Below are positions 1 through 5,351 of a stretch of DNA of 5,351 nucleotides, piece after piece. Every line of letters starts with the position of its first letter. Positions within the stretch are counted from its first letter, which is position 1. Both the position numbers and the translations under genes were made by a program. Origin of the DNA: Nocardioidaceae bacterium. GTDB taxonomy: Bacteria > Actinomycetota > Actinomycetes > Propionibacteriales > Nocardioidaceae. Below the pieces are notes generated by a model that was not told the DNA's origin, did no database searches, and worked only from the letters and a program-made list of their open reading frames with translations. The stretch is taken from NCBI GenBank assembly GCA_020438665.1, contig JAGQUE010000005.1, positions 1 through 5,351 on the forward strand. The letters run 5' to 3'.

Positions 1-520
1 CCCAGCCGTGGTGGGCGATGGCGGGGCCGACGACCAGCGACGCGTCGGTCACGCGGCCGGTCACGACGACGTCGGCCCCGGCGCGGAGCGCCTCGGCGAT
101 GCCGGCGGCGCCGAGATAGGCGTTGGCCGTGAGCGCGCCGGTGAAGCCCAGTTCGTCGGCGCGGTCGCGGAGGTCATCGCCCTCGAGGTGGGCGATCACT
201 GGGTCGAGGCCGAGGCCGCGAGCGACCTCGCGTAGCCGCTCCGCCAGCCCGGCGGGGTTGAGACCGCCGGCGTTGCTGACGATGCGGACCCCGCGTTCGA
301 GTGCGAGGCCGAGCGACTGCTCGACCTGCCTGACGAACGTGCGGGCATAGCCGAGCGAGGGATCCTTGAGGGTGTCGCGGCCCAGGATGAGCATGGTGAG
401 CTCGGCGAGGTAGTCGCCGGTCAGGACGTCGAGCGGCCCGCCCTCGAGCATCTCGCGCATGGCGCCGAGCCGATCGCCATAGAAGCCCGAGCAGTTGCCG
501 ACCAGGAGGGGTTCAGCCAC
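1..520 (-). CDS. AtuA-like (DUF1446) acyclic terpene utilization family protein, N-terminal part
   Basis: This gene runs off the left edge, so only the first 173 codons are present; the family is usually about 450-600 residues. I translated it by hand from a GTG at 520-518, which has a GGGGAGG ribosome site 7 bases upstream. Visible family signatures are [10 protein letters not shown] (residues 8-17), GDYLAE (35-40), SNAGGLNP (82-89), [15 protein letters not shown] (131-145), [15 protein letters not shown] (148-162) and a closing HHGW (170-173). DUF1446 proteins include AtuA of the Pseudomonas acyclic terpene (citronellol/geraniol) pathway; their biochemical role is not well defined. The start overlaps the end of the upstream gene by 8 bases, so the two are probably translationally coupled in one operon behind the TetR gene. 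Family assignment is strong. The substrate is inference: actinobacterial members need not act on terpenes. Confidence 0.88.
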   Translation of the reverse strand, partial: MAEPLLVGNCSGFYGDRLGAMREMLEGGPLDVLTGDYLAELTMLILGRDTLKDPSLGYARTFVRQVEQSLGLALERGVRIVSNAGGLNPAGLAERLREVARGLGLDPVIAHLEGDDLRDRADELGFTGALTANAYLGAAGIAEALRAGADVVVTGRVTDASLVVGPAIAHHGW

Positions 521-1301
521 GCGGCCGCCTCCCCTCGCCCGCCGGCCCGGCGAAGGCCTGGGCGATCGTGAGCCACTGCTCGGCGTCCGTTCCGGTGGTC
601 ACCAGGTCGGTGTCGTCACGATGGACGCGCTGGGTGACGAGCCGGCAGAAGTCCCCCGCCGACCCGCTCACGCGCTGGGCTGCGTGCTCGGGGCCCCAGA
701 CCCAGGCCTCGCCCGACGGCGCGACCAGCTCGACCCGGAACTCCTCGGCGGGCGGCGTGAGCCCGTGGGAGCGGAAGGAGAAGTCGCGGGTGCGGATGCC
801 GAGGTGGGCGACGTGACGGATCCGGTCGGTGGCCCCGGGCTCGACGCCCAGCGCCTCGTGGACGTCGAGGGAGTGGGCCCAGGTCTCCATGAAGCGCGCG
901 GTCGCCATCGACGCGGCCGACATCGGCGGGCCGAACCAGGGCAGCTTGGTGCCGTCTGGCAACGCCCGCAGGGCCGCCGTGAGCGCCGTACGGGCGCCGC
1001 GCCAGCGCGCCAGCAGGTCGGCCGGCGCGACGGCGCCTCCCGTGAGAGCGGCCTTGTCGACGATCCCGTCGGGGTCGGCGATCGCGTCGACGACGAGGGC
1101 GTCCCAGGCCGCCGTGTCGGTGGCCGCCGCCAGGGCGGCCTCATCGGTCCAGGCGAGGTGCGCGACCTGGGTGGCGACGTCCCAGCCGGCGGCCGGAGTC
1201 GGGAGGCGCCAGGACCGCTCGGGGAGGTCGGCCACCAGCGCCTCGAGGCGGTCGCCCTCGGCGGTCAGGTCGACCAGGACGGCGTCGACGATGTCGCTCA
1301 T
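513..1301 (-). CDS. TIGR03084-family putative metal-binding protein (DinB / mycothiol maleylpyruvate isomerase-like fold)
   Basis: The product is 262 residues. The ATG at 1301 is preceded by AGGAGG with an 8-base spacer, and it overlaps the stop of the TetR gene in an ATGA arrangement, which settles the start although the frame stays open further upstream. The N-terminal helical-bundle domain (about 1-150) carries [13 protein letters not shown] (39-51) and a [15 protein letters not shown] segment (138-152). H48, E139 and H143 line up with the His, Glu-x3-His zinc ligands known for mycothiol-dependent maleylpyruvate isomerase, so metal binding is likely. The C-terminal part (about 185-262) has the [10 protein letters not shown]...[16 protein letters not shown] pattern typical of TIGR03084 proteins. 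No signal peptide or membrane segment is seen, so it should be cytoplasmic. Function is not established; a thiol-cofactor-dependent transferase or isomerase step beside the AtuA-like protein is only inference. Confidence 0.85.
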   Translation of the reverse strand: MSDIVDAVLVDLTAEGDRLEALVADLPERSWRLPTPAAGWDVATQVAHLAWTDEAALAAATDTAAWDALVVDAIADPDGIVDKAALTGGAVAPADLLARWRGARTALTAALRALPDGTKLPWFGPPMSAASMATARFMETWAHSLDVHEALGVEPGATDRIRHVAHLGIRTRDFSFRSHGLTPPAEEFRVELVAPSGEAWVWGPEHAAQRVSGSAGDFCRLVTQRVHRDDTDLVTTGTDAEQWLTIAQAFAGPAGEGRRPRG

Positions 1302-1909
1302 GCGGGGTCCTCCTGGAGCGCCTTGTCGAGGGTCTCGGCCCAGCGGTCGAGAATGCGCTCGCGACGCTTGGCGTCGTCGGTGATGGTGTTGGCGAGCCCC
1401 AGCCCGCGCACCAGGTCGAGGGTCGCCTGGACGAGCTCGCGCACGCCCGGGTGCGACTCGTCGGCGCCGAGCAGCTCGACCGTGACACGGTGCACCTCGC
1501 GCCCCACCCGCTGCTCGAGCGGGGCCACGGCGGCCAGCAGGGTCGGGTCGGTGCGGGCCGCCACCCACAGCTCCAGCGCCGCGGTGAAGACCGGGGAGCT
1601 GAAGTGGTCGCCGAGCATCTGGAGCACCGCACGGGTGCGGTGGGGGCCGTCGGGCAGCCGACGGGCCGCCTCGGCCAGCTCCTCACCGCGGACCTGGGTC
1701 AGATGGCCCACCGCGGCCACGACGAGATCGTTCTTGGTCGGGAAGTGGTGCAGCTGCGCGCCCCGTGAGACGCCGGCGCGCTCCGAGACGAGCGTGGTCG
1801 ACGTCCCGGCGAAGCCGCGCTCGACCAGCAGCTCCACCGTCGCCTCCATCAGGCGCGCGCGCATGACCCGGGTGCGCTCCTCCTGGGGCACGCGCGTCGT
1901 GGTGGTCAC
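1298..1909 (-). CDS. TetR/AcrR-family transcriptional repressor
   Basis: A DNA-binding regulator of 203 residues if it starts at the GTG at 1909. The helix-turn-helix lies at about residues 36-56 ([21 protein letters not shown]) followed by PTKNDLV, the '[14 protein letters not shown]' form found in a large actinobacterial TetR subgroup. The remaining helical domain (about 65-203) would bind the ligand, typically an acyl-CoA or hydrophobic compound in such contexts. The frame stays open upstream to TTG/GTG codons at 1936-1928, but I prefer 1909 because a TTGACT/CACCAT promoter places transcription start at this GTG, giving a leaderless message. An ATG at 1864 has AGGAGG 14 bases upstream, too far, and would start at the edge of helix 1. 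The stop overlaps the next gene by 4 bases. As first gene of the operon beneath a palindrome, it probably represses itself and the downstream genes. Confidence 0.93.
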   Translation of the reverse strand: MTTTTRVPQEERTRVMRARLMEATVELLVERGFAGTSTTLVSERAGVSRGAQLHHFPTKNDLVVAAVGHLTQVRGEELAEAARRLPDGPHRTRAVLQMLGDHFSSPVFTAALELWVAARTDPTLLAAVAPLEQRVGREVHRVTVELLGADESHPGVRELVQATLDLVRGLGLANTITDDAKRRERILDRWAETLDKALQEDPA

Positions 1910-1915
1910 CGGCCC

Positions 1916-1944
1916 ATGGTGAGCGGTCACCAACAAACAGTCAA
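1916..1944 (-). promoter_or_regulatory. Putative promoter of the TetR-led operon, leaderless
   Basis: On the minus strand TTGACT (1944-1939) and CACCAT (1921-1916) are separated by 17 bases. The -35 is a good match; the -10 keeps the conserved A and final T but has C in first place. Six bases separate the -10 from the in-frame GTG at 1909, the spacing expected when transcription starts on the start codon itself. No ribosome-binding site precedes that GTG, which fits a leaderless transcript, common in Actinomycetota. This is a reading of motifs only. Confidence 0.5.
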
Positions 1945-1950
1945 GACTGT
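1937..1950. promoter_or_regulatory. Perfect 14-bp palindrome, probable TetR operator
   Basis: ACAGTC-AA-GACTGT has two perfect 6-base arms around a 2-base centre, with weak extension outward (A/T pairing at 1935/1952, 1933/1954 and 1932/1955). It sits in the intergenic region just upstream of the TetR gene and covers all of the TTGACT -35 box except its outer edge context, so a bound dimer would block RNA polymerase. Size, symmetry and position are those of a TetR-family autoregulatory operator. It is too AT-rich and too well placed to look like chance in this GC-rich background. Confidence 0.65.
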
Positions 1951-1955
1951 CTTTT

Positions 1956-1961
1956 TATGAT
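1956..1961 (+). promoter_or_regulatory. Possible plus-strand -10 box (TATGAT)
   Basis: TATGAT is a near-perfect -10 hexamer in a strongly GC-rich region. The expected -35 zone (about 1932-1938, ACAAAC-like) is poor. If active, it would give an RDD-gene transcript with a leader of roughly 90 bases, and the TetR palindrome would lie within its spacer, linking the divergent gene to the same repressor. Equally it may be part of the AT-rich promoter zone without own activity. Confidence 0.25.
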
Positions 1962-1982
1962 TGCCCCGTCATCGGGCAGCCG

Positions 1983-2012
1983 CTGACCTCCACCCGGTGG
2001 CCTCAGTAGGGT
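1983..2012 (+). promoter_or_regulatory. Putative promoter of the RDD-family gene
   Basis: CTGACC (1983-1988) and TAGGGT (2007-2012) are 18 bases apart, matching an actinobacterial housekeeping-sigma promoter with a TTGACC-like -35 and a TANNNT -10. Transcription would start near 2019, leaving a leader of about 37 bases that carries the ribosome-binding site of the downstream gene. Confidence 0.45.
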
Positions 2013-2043
2013 GAGGCCGTCATCCCACATCCGTCAGATCTTT

Positions 2044-2048
2044 GGGAG
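2044..2048 (+). promoter_or_regulatory. Ribosome-binding site that fixes the RDD gene start
   Basis: GGGAG stands 7 bases before the ATG at 2056. The frame is open back to a GTG at 2011, but that codon overlaps the proposed -10 box and has no such site, so the ATG at 2056 is preferred. Confidence 0.6.
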
Positions 2049-2055
2049 CCCGCAC

Positions 2056-2739
2056 ATGTCGGACCAGAACTACCCGCCCCAACCCGACCAGCCCAACCCC
2101 GGGCAGCCCGCCGGCGACGGCTCGCAGCCTCCCCCGCCGCCTTACGGCGCGCCCCCACCTCCACCCCCGGCCTATGGTGCGCCGCCGCCGGCCTATGGCG
2201 CCCCCCAGGGTTATGGCGCCCCGCCGCCGGCCTATGGCGCCCCCCAGATGGCCAACCCCTACGCCAGCGAGCCCGGTGGCGGCTACGCCCAGTGGGGCGA
2301 CCGCGTCGTGGCCTACCTCTGGGACTTCATCGTCTATCTGTGGCCCGCCTACATCGTCATGTTCGCCGGCGGGATCATGTTCATCGTGGGCGGCGCCGCC
2401 AACGGCGGCAGCGGGTCCGGCGCGCTCCTGGCCGTCGGTGGCCTGCTCCTCTTCGCCGCGTTCGCCCTGAGCCTGTGGCGGATGATCACCAACTACTTCA
2501 TCGACCAGGGACACACCGGCTACACCTACGGCAAGCGCAAGGTCGGCATCCGCCTGGTCCGCCTCGATGGCCAGGCCCCCGGCGTCGGCTCGTGCGTCGG
2601 GCGCTACTTCCTCCACTCGCTCATCAACCAGCTCTGCTACATCGACTTCCTCTGGCCGCTGTGGGATCAGCAGCGACAGACCCTCACCGACAAGGTCCTC
2701 AACACCGTCGTCATCAAGCAGCCCGACACCTCGCGCTGA
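2056..2739 (+). CDS. RDD-family integral membrane protein with Pro/Gly/Tyr-rich N-terminus
   Basis: The product is 227 residues. Residues 1-78 are low-complexity and probably disordered, rich in Pro, Gly, Tyr and Gln, with five YGAP units (30-63). From about 79 an RDD domain follows: YAQWGDRVVAYLWDF gives the first conserved Arg (R83) and Asp (D90), hydrophobic segments lie at about 86-112, 123-141 and 184-203, the GYTYGKRKVGIRLVRLDG signature at 155-172, and RQTLTDKVLNTVVI at 207-220, with D212 the last conserved Asp. The N-terminal tail is most likely cytoplasmic. RDD proteins have no general function; some are implicated in ion transport, and Pro-rich-tailed forms are common in actinobacteria, where the tail may serve as a protein-interaction arm. 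The gene stands alone, divergent from the TetR operon and convergent with the phosphatase gene. Confidence 0.9.
   Translation: MSDQNYPPQPDQPNPGQPAGDGSQPPPPPYGAPPPPPPAYGAPPPAYGAPQGYGAPPPAYGAPQMANPYASEPGGGYAQWGDRVVAYLWDFIVYLWPAYIVMFAGGIMFIVGGAANGGSGSGALLAVGGLLLFAAFALSLWRMITNYFIDQGHTGYTYGKRKVGIRLVRLDGQAPGVGSCVGRYFLHSLINQLCYIDFLWPLWDQQRQTLTDKVLNTVVIKQPDTSR
2143..2244 (+). repeat. Tandem-like YGAP coding repeat in the RDD gene
   Basis: Five YGAP units occur in 34 residues, four of them in a (P)AYGAP or GYGAP setting. At DNA level a 27-base segment occurs twice without mismatch (2182-2208 and 2221-2247), 39 bases apart. Four of the five repeat Tyr codons are TAT, whereas 10 of the other 11 Tyr codons in the gene are TAC, so the later units look like recent copies of one another. 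Confidence 0.8.
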
Positions 2740-2743
2740 CCGA

Positions 2744-2760
2744 CCACCCCGCCGGGGTGG
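2744..2760. terminator. GC-rich hairpin between convergent genes, probable bidirectional terminator
   Basis: CCACCCC-GCC-GGGGTGG forms a perfect 7-bp all-but-one GC stem with a 3-base loop, 4 bases after the RDD stop codon and 31 bases beyond the stop of the converging phosphatase gene. No U-tract follows on either strand, which is usual for actinobacterial I-shaped terminators. Its place in the only gap between two converging genes supports the call. Confidence 0.5.
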
Positions 2761-2791
2761 CAGCCCTGGCCACCTCGGCGGATGGAGCGAG

Positions 2792-3463
2792 TCAGCGGTA
2801 GGTGAGGAGGGGCCCGGTCGGAGGGAGGTGAGGGTGCTCGTTGAAGGTGAGCAGGCGGGTGCCCGAGCCACCGACGACGACGCGGGTCAGCGAGGTGTTG
2901 ACGAGCGAGACGTTCATCCGCAGCCAGATCCGGGCCAGGTCGGCGTCGCCGCCGTCGGGGTCGACCAGCGCCGCGACCGCGGCGGTGATGGGCCCGCCCG
3001 ATGACACGACGACGGCGGTGCCGCCCGGGCCGGCGTGCTCACAGGCACGCTCGAGCGCACCCCTCACGCGGGCGACGAAGTCCGTGAAGGGCTCGATCCC
3101 CTCCGGCTCATGACCCGAGGTCCATCGGCCGAGCGCCAGCTCATAGACGCGTTGGAACTCCCGGCGGTCGCTGAGGTCGCTGACCCCGGGAGCCAGCGCC
3201 GACATCACGGCCAGGTGGTCGAACTCGTCCCAGTCAGGATCGGTCTCCCTGGGTGAGGTCCAGCCGCCACCCCCCGCCATCTCCTCCGCGGTGTGCTGCT
3301 GGCGGCGCAGCGCGCCGTGGAAGACCCGGTCGGGCGAGATCCCGCGTTCGGCGAGGTAGCGCCCGAGCAGCCGGGCCTGCTCACGGCCGGTGTCGGACAA
3401 CACGTCATAGTCGGCGGCCCCGAAGGAGGCCTGGCCGTGCCGCACCAGCAGCACCGTGCCCAT
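2792..3463 (-). CDS. Histidine phosphatase (phosphoglycerate mutase-like) family protein with altered second catalytic His
   Basis: The product is 223 residues, a normal length for a single-domain member. LLVRHGQ (5-11) carries R8 and the nucleophile H9; LRRQQHTAEEM (52-62) gives the phosphate-pocket Arg (R54); WDEFDH (78-83) gives the likely general acid/base E80. At the place of the usual 'SHGG' motif the sequence is VVVSSGGPI (151-159), so S155 replaces the second catalytic histidine. This could mark a subfamily with altered chemistry or a binding role rather than a broken enzyme, since all else is intact. The ATG at 3463 has GGGAGA with a 5-base spacer inside the 17-base gap after the kinase gene, so it is third in the SDR-kinase operon. 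The substrate is unknown; a phosphorylated acyl or sugar intermediate made by the neighbouring kinase is inference. Confidence 0.9.
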   Translation of the reverse strand: MGTVLLVRHGQASFGAADYDVLSDTGREQARLLGRYLAERGISPDRVFHGALRRQQHTAEEMAGGGGWTSPRETDPDWDEFDHLAVMSALAPGVSDLSDRREFQRVYELALGRWTSGHEPEGIEPFTDFVARVRGALERACEHAGPGGTAVVVSSGGPITAAVAALVDPDGGDADLARIWLRMNVSLVNTSLTRVVVGGSGTRLLTFNEHPHLPPTGPLLTYR

Positions 3464-3480
3464 CGCGGTCTCCCGTCGCC

Positions 3481-4566
3481 TCAGCCGTGGATCACGCGCC
3501 GGCAGCGCTGCTCGAGATAGCCGACGGCCGGCCCGAAGACGGCGTACGCCTCGTTGGTCGTCTGGCCGTGGAAGAACCGGAACCAGATCTGCTGGGCGAT
3601 CACCGCCAGCCGGAACAGACCGAAGACCTCATAGAACCGCCACTGGTCCGGTGAAACGGCGAAGCCCATGCGCGAGCAGTACCAGTCCACGATCTCGCGC
3701 CGGGTCCACATCCCCGGCGCGCTCGACGGCTGCCGCCGGAAGCCCTGGAAGAACTGGTCGTCGTCGGCCTGCACCCAATAGGCCGCCAGCCCGCCGAGGT
3801 CCATCAGCGGGTCCCCGATGGTCGCCATCTCCCAGTCGAGGACGCCGACCACGCGCAGCGGGTCCTGGTGGTCGAGCACGAGGTTGTCGAAGCGGAAGTC
3901 GTTGTGGATCAGGCAGTTGGCGACGTCGGCGGGCTGGTGCTCGCCGAGCCAGCCGGTGATGTCCGACCAGTCGCCAGTGTCATCGGTGCGGGCACGGGCG
4001 AGACGGTCGGTCCAGCCGGCGACCTGCCGACCGACATAGCCGTCGCCGCGACCGAGGTCGGCCAGCCCCGCGGCCGCCACGTCGACCTGGTGGAGTCGCA
4101 CGAGGACGTCGAAGGCGTTCTCACACAGCGTGGCGACCTCCCCGCGCGACATCTCCCACGGGAGGTCGCGCCGCAGGATGGTGCCCTCGACCTTGTCCAT
4201 CACATAGAAGTCCGAGCCGATCACCCCCGGGTCGTCACAGAAGCCCACCATCGAGGGAACGAGGTCGAAGACCGGCTTCAACGAAGCCTGGATGCGGAAC
4301 TCGCGGCCCATGTCGTGGGCACTCTTGGCCTTGGCGCCCACGGGCGGCCGCCGCAGGATCAGCTCACGCCCGGGATAGCGCAGCAGATAGGTGAGGTTGG
4401 AGGCACCGCCCGGGAACTGCCTGACCTCGGGGGTGCCGACCAGGTCGGGCCGCACCCAGTCGGCGGCGTGGTCGTGGAGCCAGGCCGCCACGGCATCCGC
4501 GTCGAACGCGTCCTCCGCCCGCACCTGGAGGGCCGGGTTGCCCTGGCCCGCGGGGTGGTCGCTCAC
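3481..4566 (-). CDS. Phosphotransferase of the ACAD10/LvaA-like APH family (putative hydroxyacyl-CoA kinase)
   Basis: A 361-residue kinase-fold protein starting at a GTG that overlaps the SDR stop codon (GTGA), with GGAGG 4 bases upstream; the frame is open far upstream but that part is antisense-like shadow over the SDR. The nucleotide-binding loop is FPGGASNLTYLL (51-62), followed by LILRRPP (69-75) and the helix with E89 (MGREFRI). The catalytic loop LIHNDFRFDNLVL (219-231) holds D223 and N228, and VLDWEMATIGDPLMDLG (242-258) holds the metal-binding D244. The LDWE-AT-GDPL form is that of ACAD10/11-like and LvaA-like kinases, not of drug-resistance APHs. LvaA phosphorylates 4-hydroxyvaleryl-CoA in Pseudomonas levulinate catabolism, and human ACAD11-type proteins act on 4-hydroxyacyl-CoA. 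Tight coupling to a dehydrogenase gene supports a similar cytoplasmic role here. Exact substrate is unproven. Confidence 0.9.
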   Translation of the reverse strand: MSDHPAGQGNPALQVRAEDAFDADAVAAWLHDHAADWVRPDLVGTPEVRQFPGGASNLTYLLRYPGRELILRRPPVGAKAKSAHDMGREFRIQASLKPVFDLVPSMVGFCDDPGVIGSDFYVMDKVEGTILRRDLPWEMSRGEVATLCENAFDVLVRLHQVDVAAAGLADLGRGDGYVGRQVAGWTDRLARARTDDTGDWSDITGWLGEHQPADVANCLIHNDFRFDNLVLDHQDPLRVVGVLDWEMATIGDPLMDLGGLAAYWVQADDDQFFQGFRRQPSSAPGMWTRREIVDWYCSRMGFAVSPDQWRFYEVFGLFRLAVIAQQIWFRFFHGQTTNEAYAVFGPAVGYLEQRCRRVIHG

Positions 4567-5321
4567 GTCGCCTCCTCCAGCTTGGCCGCCTGGGCGCGCA
4601 TGAGGGCGTCGTACGCCGTCCGGTCCTGCGACTTCAGCAGCCAGGCGGCGCGCGCCGCCTCGTCGGGCAGCAGCAGCTCGACGCCGTGGTCGATGCCCTC
4701 GAGGACCTCGGCAGCAATGTCGTCGGCGGTGGTCGTCGACCGTTCGATGAGCCGGGCCACCACCTGGCCGACCGCGGGGTCGCTGCCCTGGATCGACTCC
4801 ATCAGGTTGGTCCGGAAGTAGGACGGACACACCGCCATCGCGCGGACACCGTGACCTGCGAGCTCGTGGCCGGCGGTCTCGGTGAGGGCGACGACCGCGG
4901 CCTTGACCGCGTTGTAGGACGCCATCCCGGCCGGGTGGACGAGGCCGGCGAGCGAGGCGACGTTGACGAGCTGGCCGGACCCCTGACGCTTGAAGAGCGG
5001 GGTGAAGGTGCGCAGCCCCCGGACCATGCCGAACAGGTTGATCTCGAAGATCCACTGCCACTCGTCGATGGTCGCGACGTCGAGCCGGCCGCCGCCGGCG
5101 ACTCCGGCGTTGTTGACCAGGACGTCGAGACCGCCCCAGCGCTCCTCGACGGCGGCCAGCGCGGCTGCCCAGTCGGCATCGGAGGTGATGTCGAGAGCGA
5201 GGTCGACATCGTGGGCGACCCGGTCGGTCGCCAGGACGTCGTCCCCGCACGCGCGGAACGCGCGGGCGAGCGCGGCTCCGAGTCCGGACGCGGCGCCGGT
5301 GACCAGGATGCGTCGAGCCAT
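4563..5321 (-). CDS. Short-chain dehydrogenase/reductase (SDR, classical type)
   Basis: A 252-residue NAD(P)-dependent oxidoreductase. The Rossmann motif TGAASGLG is at 8-15, NNAG at 70-73, and the catalytic tetrad is complete: N95 (EINLFG), S123 (VASLAG), Y136 and K140 (SYNAVK). D33 at the end of the second strand (LATDR) suggests preference for NAD(H). PSYFRTNL (166-173) is the usual post-catalytic loop. The ATG at 5321 has no ribosome-binding site; a TAGGGT box six bases before it implies a leaderless transcript, so this is probably the first gene of the operon. Its stop overlaps the kinase start by 4 bases, implying coupled synthesis. By analogy to the SDR of levulinate catabolism (LvaD) it may interconvert a 4-oxoacyl-CoA and 4-hydroxyacyl-CoA used by the kinase, but SDR sequences seldom reveal substrate and any secondary alcohol is possible. 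Confidence 0.94.
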   Translation of the reverse strand: MARRILVTGAASGLGAALARAFRACGDDVLATDRVAHDVDLALDITSDADWAAALAAVEERWGGLDVLVNNAGVAGGGRLDVATIDEWQWIFEINLFGMVRGLRTFTPLFKRQGSGQLVNVASLAGLVHPAGMASYNAVKAAVVALTETAGHELAGHGVRAMAVCPSYFRTNLMESIQGSDPAVGQVVARLIERSTTTADDIAAEVLEGIDHGVELLLPDEAARAAWLLKSQDRTAYDALMRAQAAKLEEAT

Positions 5322-5327
5322 GGGCCG

Positions 5328-5333
5328 ACCCTA
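5328..5333 (-). promoter_or_regulatory. Putative -10 box of the SDR-kinase-phosphatase operon
   Basis: TAGGGT on the minus strand ends six bases before the ATG at 5321, which puts the transcription start at the start codon. The matching -35 box would lie at or beyond the right edge of the window and cannot be judged. The lack of a purine-rich ribosome site between box and ATG fits a leaderless message. Confidence 0.45.
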
Positions 5334-5351
5334 GTCCCGCGCGACCGCGGC

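Noticed and set aside
1302..1568. Extended start of the TIGR03084 protein
   Set aside because: The extra residues are Arg/Pro/Gly-rich shadow over the TetR gene, while the ATG at 1301 has a strong AGGAGG site and family-typical N-terminus.
495..1922. Long plus-strand open frame of 475 codons
   Set aside because: It lies antisense to the TetR and TIGR03084 genes, is Arg/Gly/Ser-rich without domain motifs, and arises from high GC at third positions of the real genes.
2143..2247. CRISPR-like or intergenic repeat array
   Set aside because: The repeats are in-frame coding units of the RDD protein with no constant spacers.
2020..2871. Minus-strand open frame of 283 codons opposite the RDD gene
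   Set aside because: Its repetitive Gly/Arg/Val content mirrors the Pro/Gly repeats of the RDD gene on the other strand; it also crosses the terminator hairpin.
3481..4566. Aminoglycoside resistance phosphotransferase
   Set aside because: The fold is APH, but the LDWE-AT-GDPL signature and pairing with an SDR place it with ACAD10/LvaA-like kinases of acyl metabolism, not with drug-modifying enzymes.
3868..4821. Plus-strand open frame of 317 codons
   Set aside because: Antisense shadow of the kinase and SDR genes, with no recognisable motif and no ribosome-binding site in a gene-free place.
4567..5250. N-terminal extension of the kinase frame, as if a long fusion of nearly 590 residues
   Set aside because: The upstream part is Arg-rich shadow translation over the SDR gene; the GTG at 4566 with GGAGG just before it and the GTGA overlap give the true start.

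Overview
The window reads as chromosomal DNA of a high-GC Gram-positive bacterium (Actinomycetota; a Nocardioides-like propionibacterial relative would fit, but no marker gene fixes the genus). Reasons: very GC-rich third positions, long antisense shadow frames, frequent GTG starts, TAGGGT-type -10 boxes, two apparently leaderless genes, and families typical of actinobacterial acyl-CoA catabolism. I see no RNA gene, insertion sequence, CRISPR array or sign of recent transfer. Coding density is about 95%.

Left block (1-1909, minus strand): a TetR-family repressor, a TIGR03084-type putative metalloprotein with a DinB/mycothiol-isomerase-like fold, and the first 173 codons of an AtuA-like (DUF1446) protein. 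The genes overlap by 4 and 8 bases and so form one operon, led by its own regulator. A perfect 14-bp palindrome (1937-1950) overlaps the likely -35 box of this operon, so autorepression is the simple reading. AtuA-like proteins belong to acyclic terpenoid/branched acyl-CoA degradation, so the operon probably handles some CoA-linked or branched-chain compound.

Middle (1910-2791): a divergent promoter region, then a plus-strand RDD-family membrane protein with a disordered Pro/Gly/Tyr-rich N-terminus built of YGAP repeats. A GC hairpin lies in the 52-bp gap between the converging RDD and phosphatase genes.

Right block (2792-5321, minus strand): a classical short-chain dehydrogenase, an ACAD10/LvaA-like aminoglycoside-phosphotransferase-fold kinase (4-bp overlap with the dehydrogenase) and a histidine-phosphatase-family protein (17-bp gap). 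The dehydrogenase plus kinase pair recalls levulinate/4-hydroxyacyl-CoA catabolism, where an SDR interconverts the 4-oxo and 4-hydroxy acyl-CoA and a kinase phosphorylates the 4-hydroxyl before elimination. The phosphatase-fold protein in the same transcript has Ser in place of the usual second catalytic His, which makes its role the most open question here.
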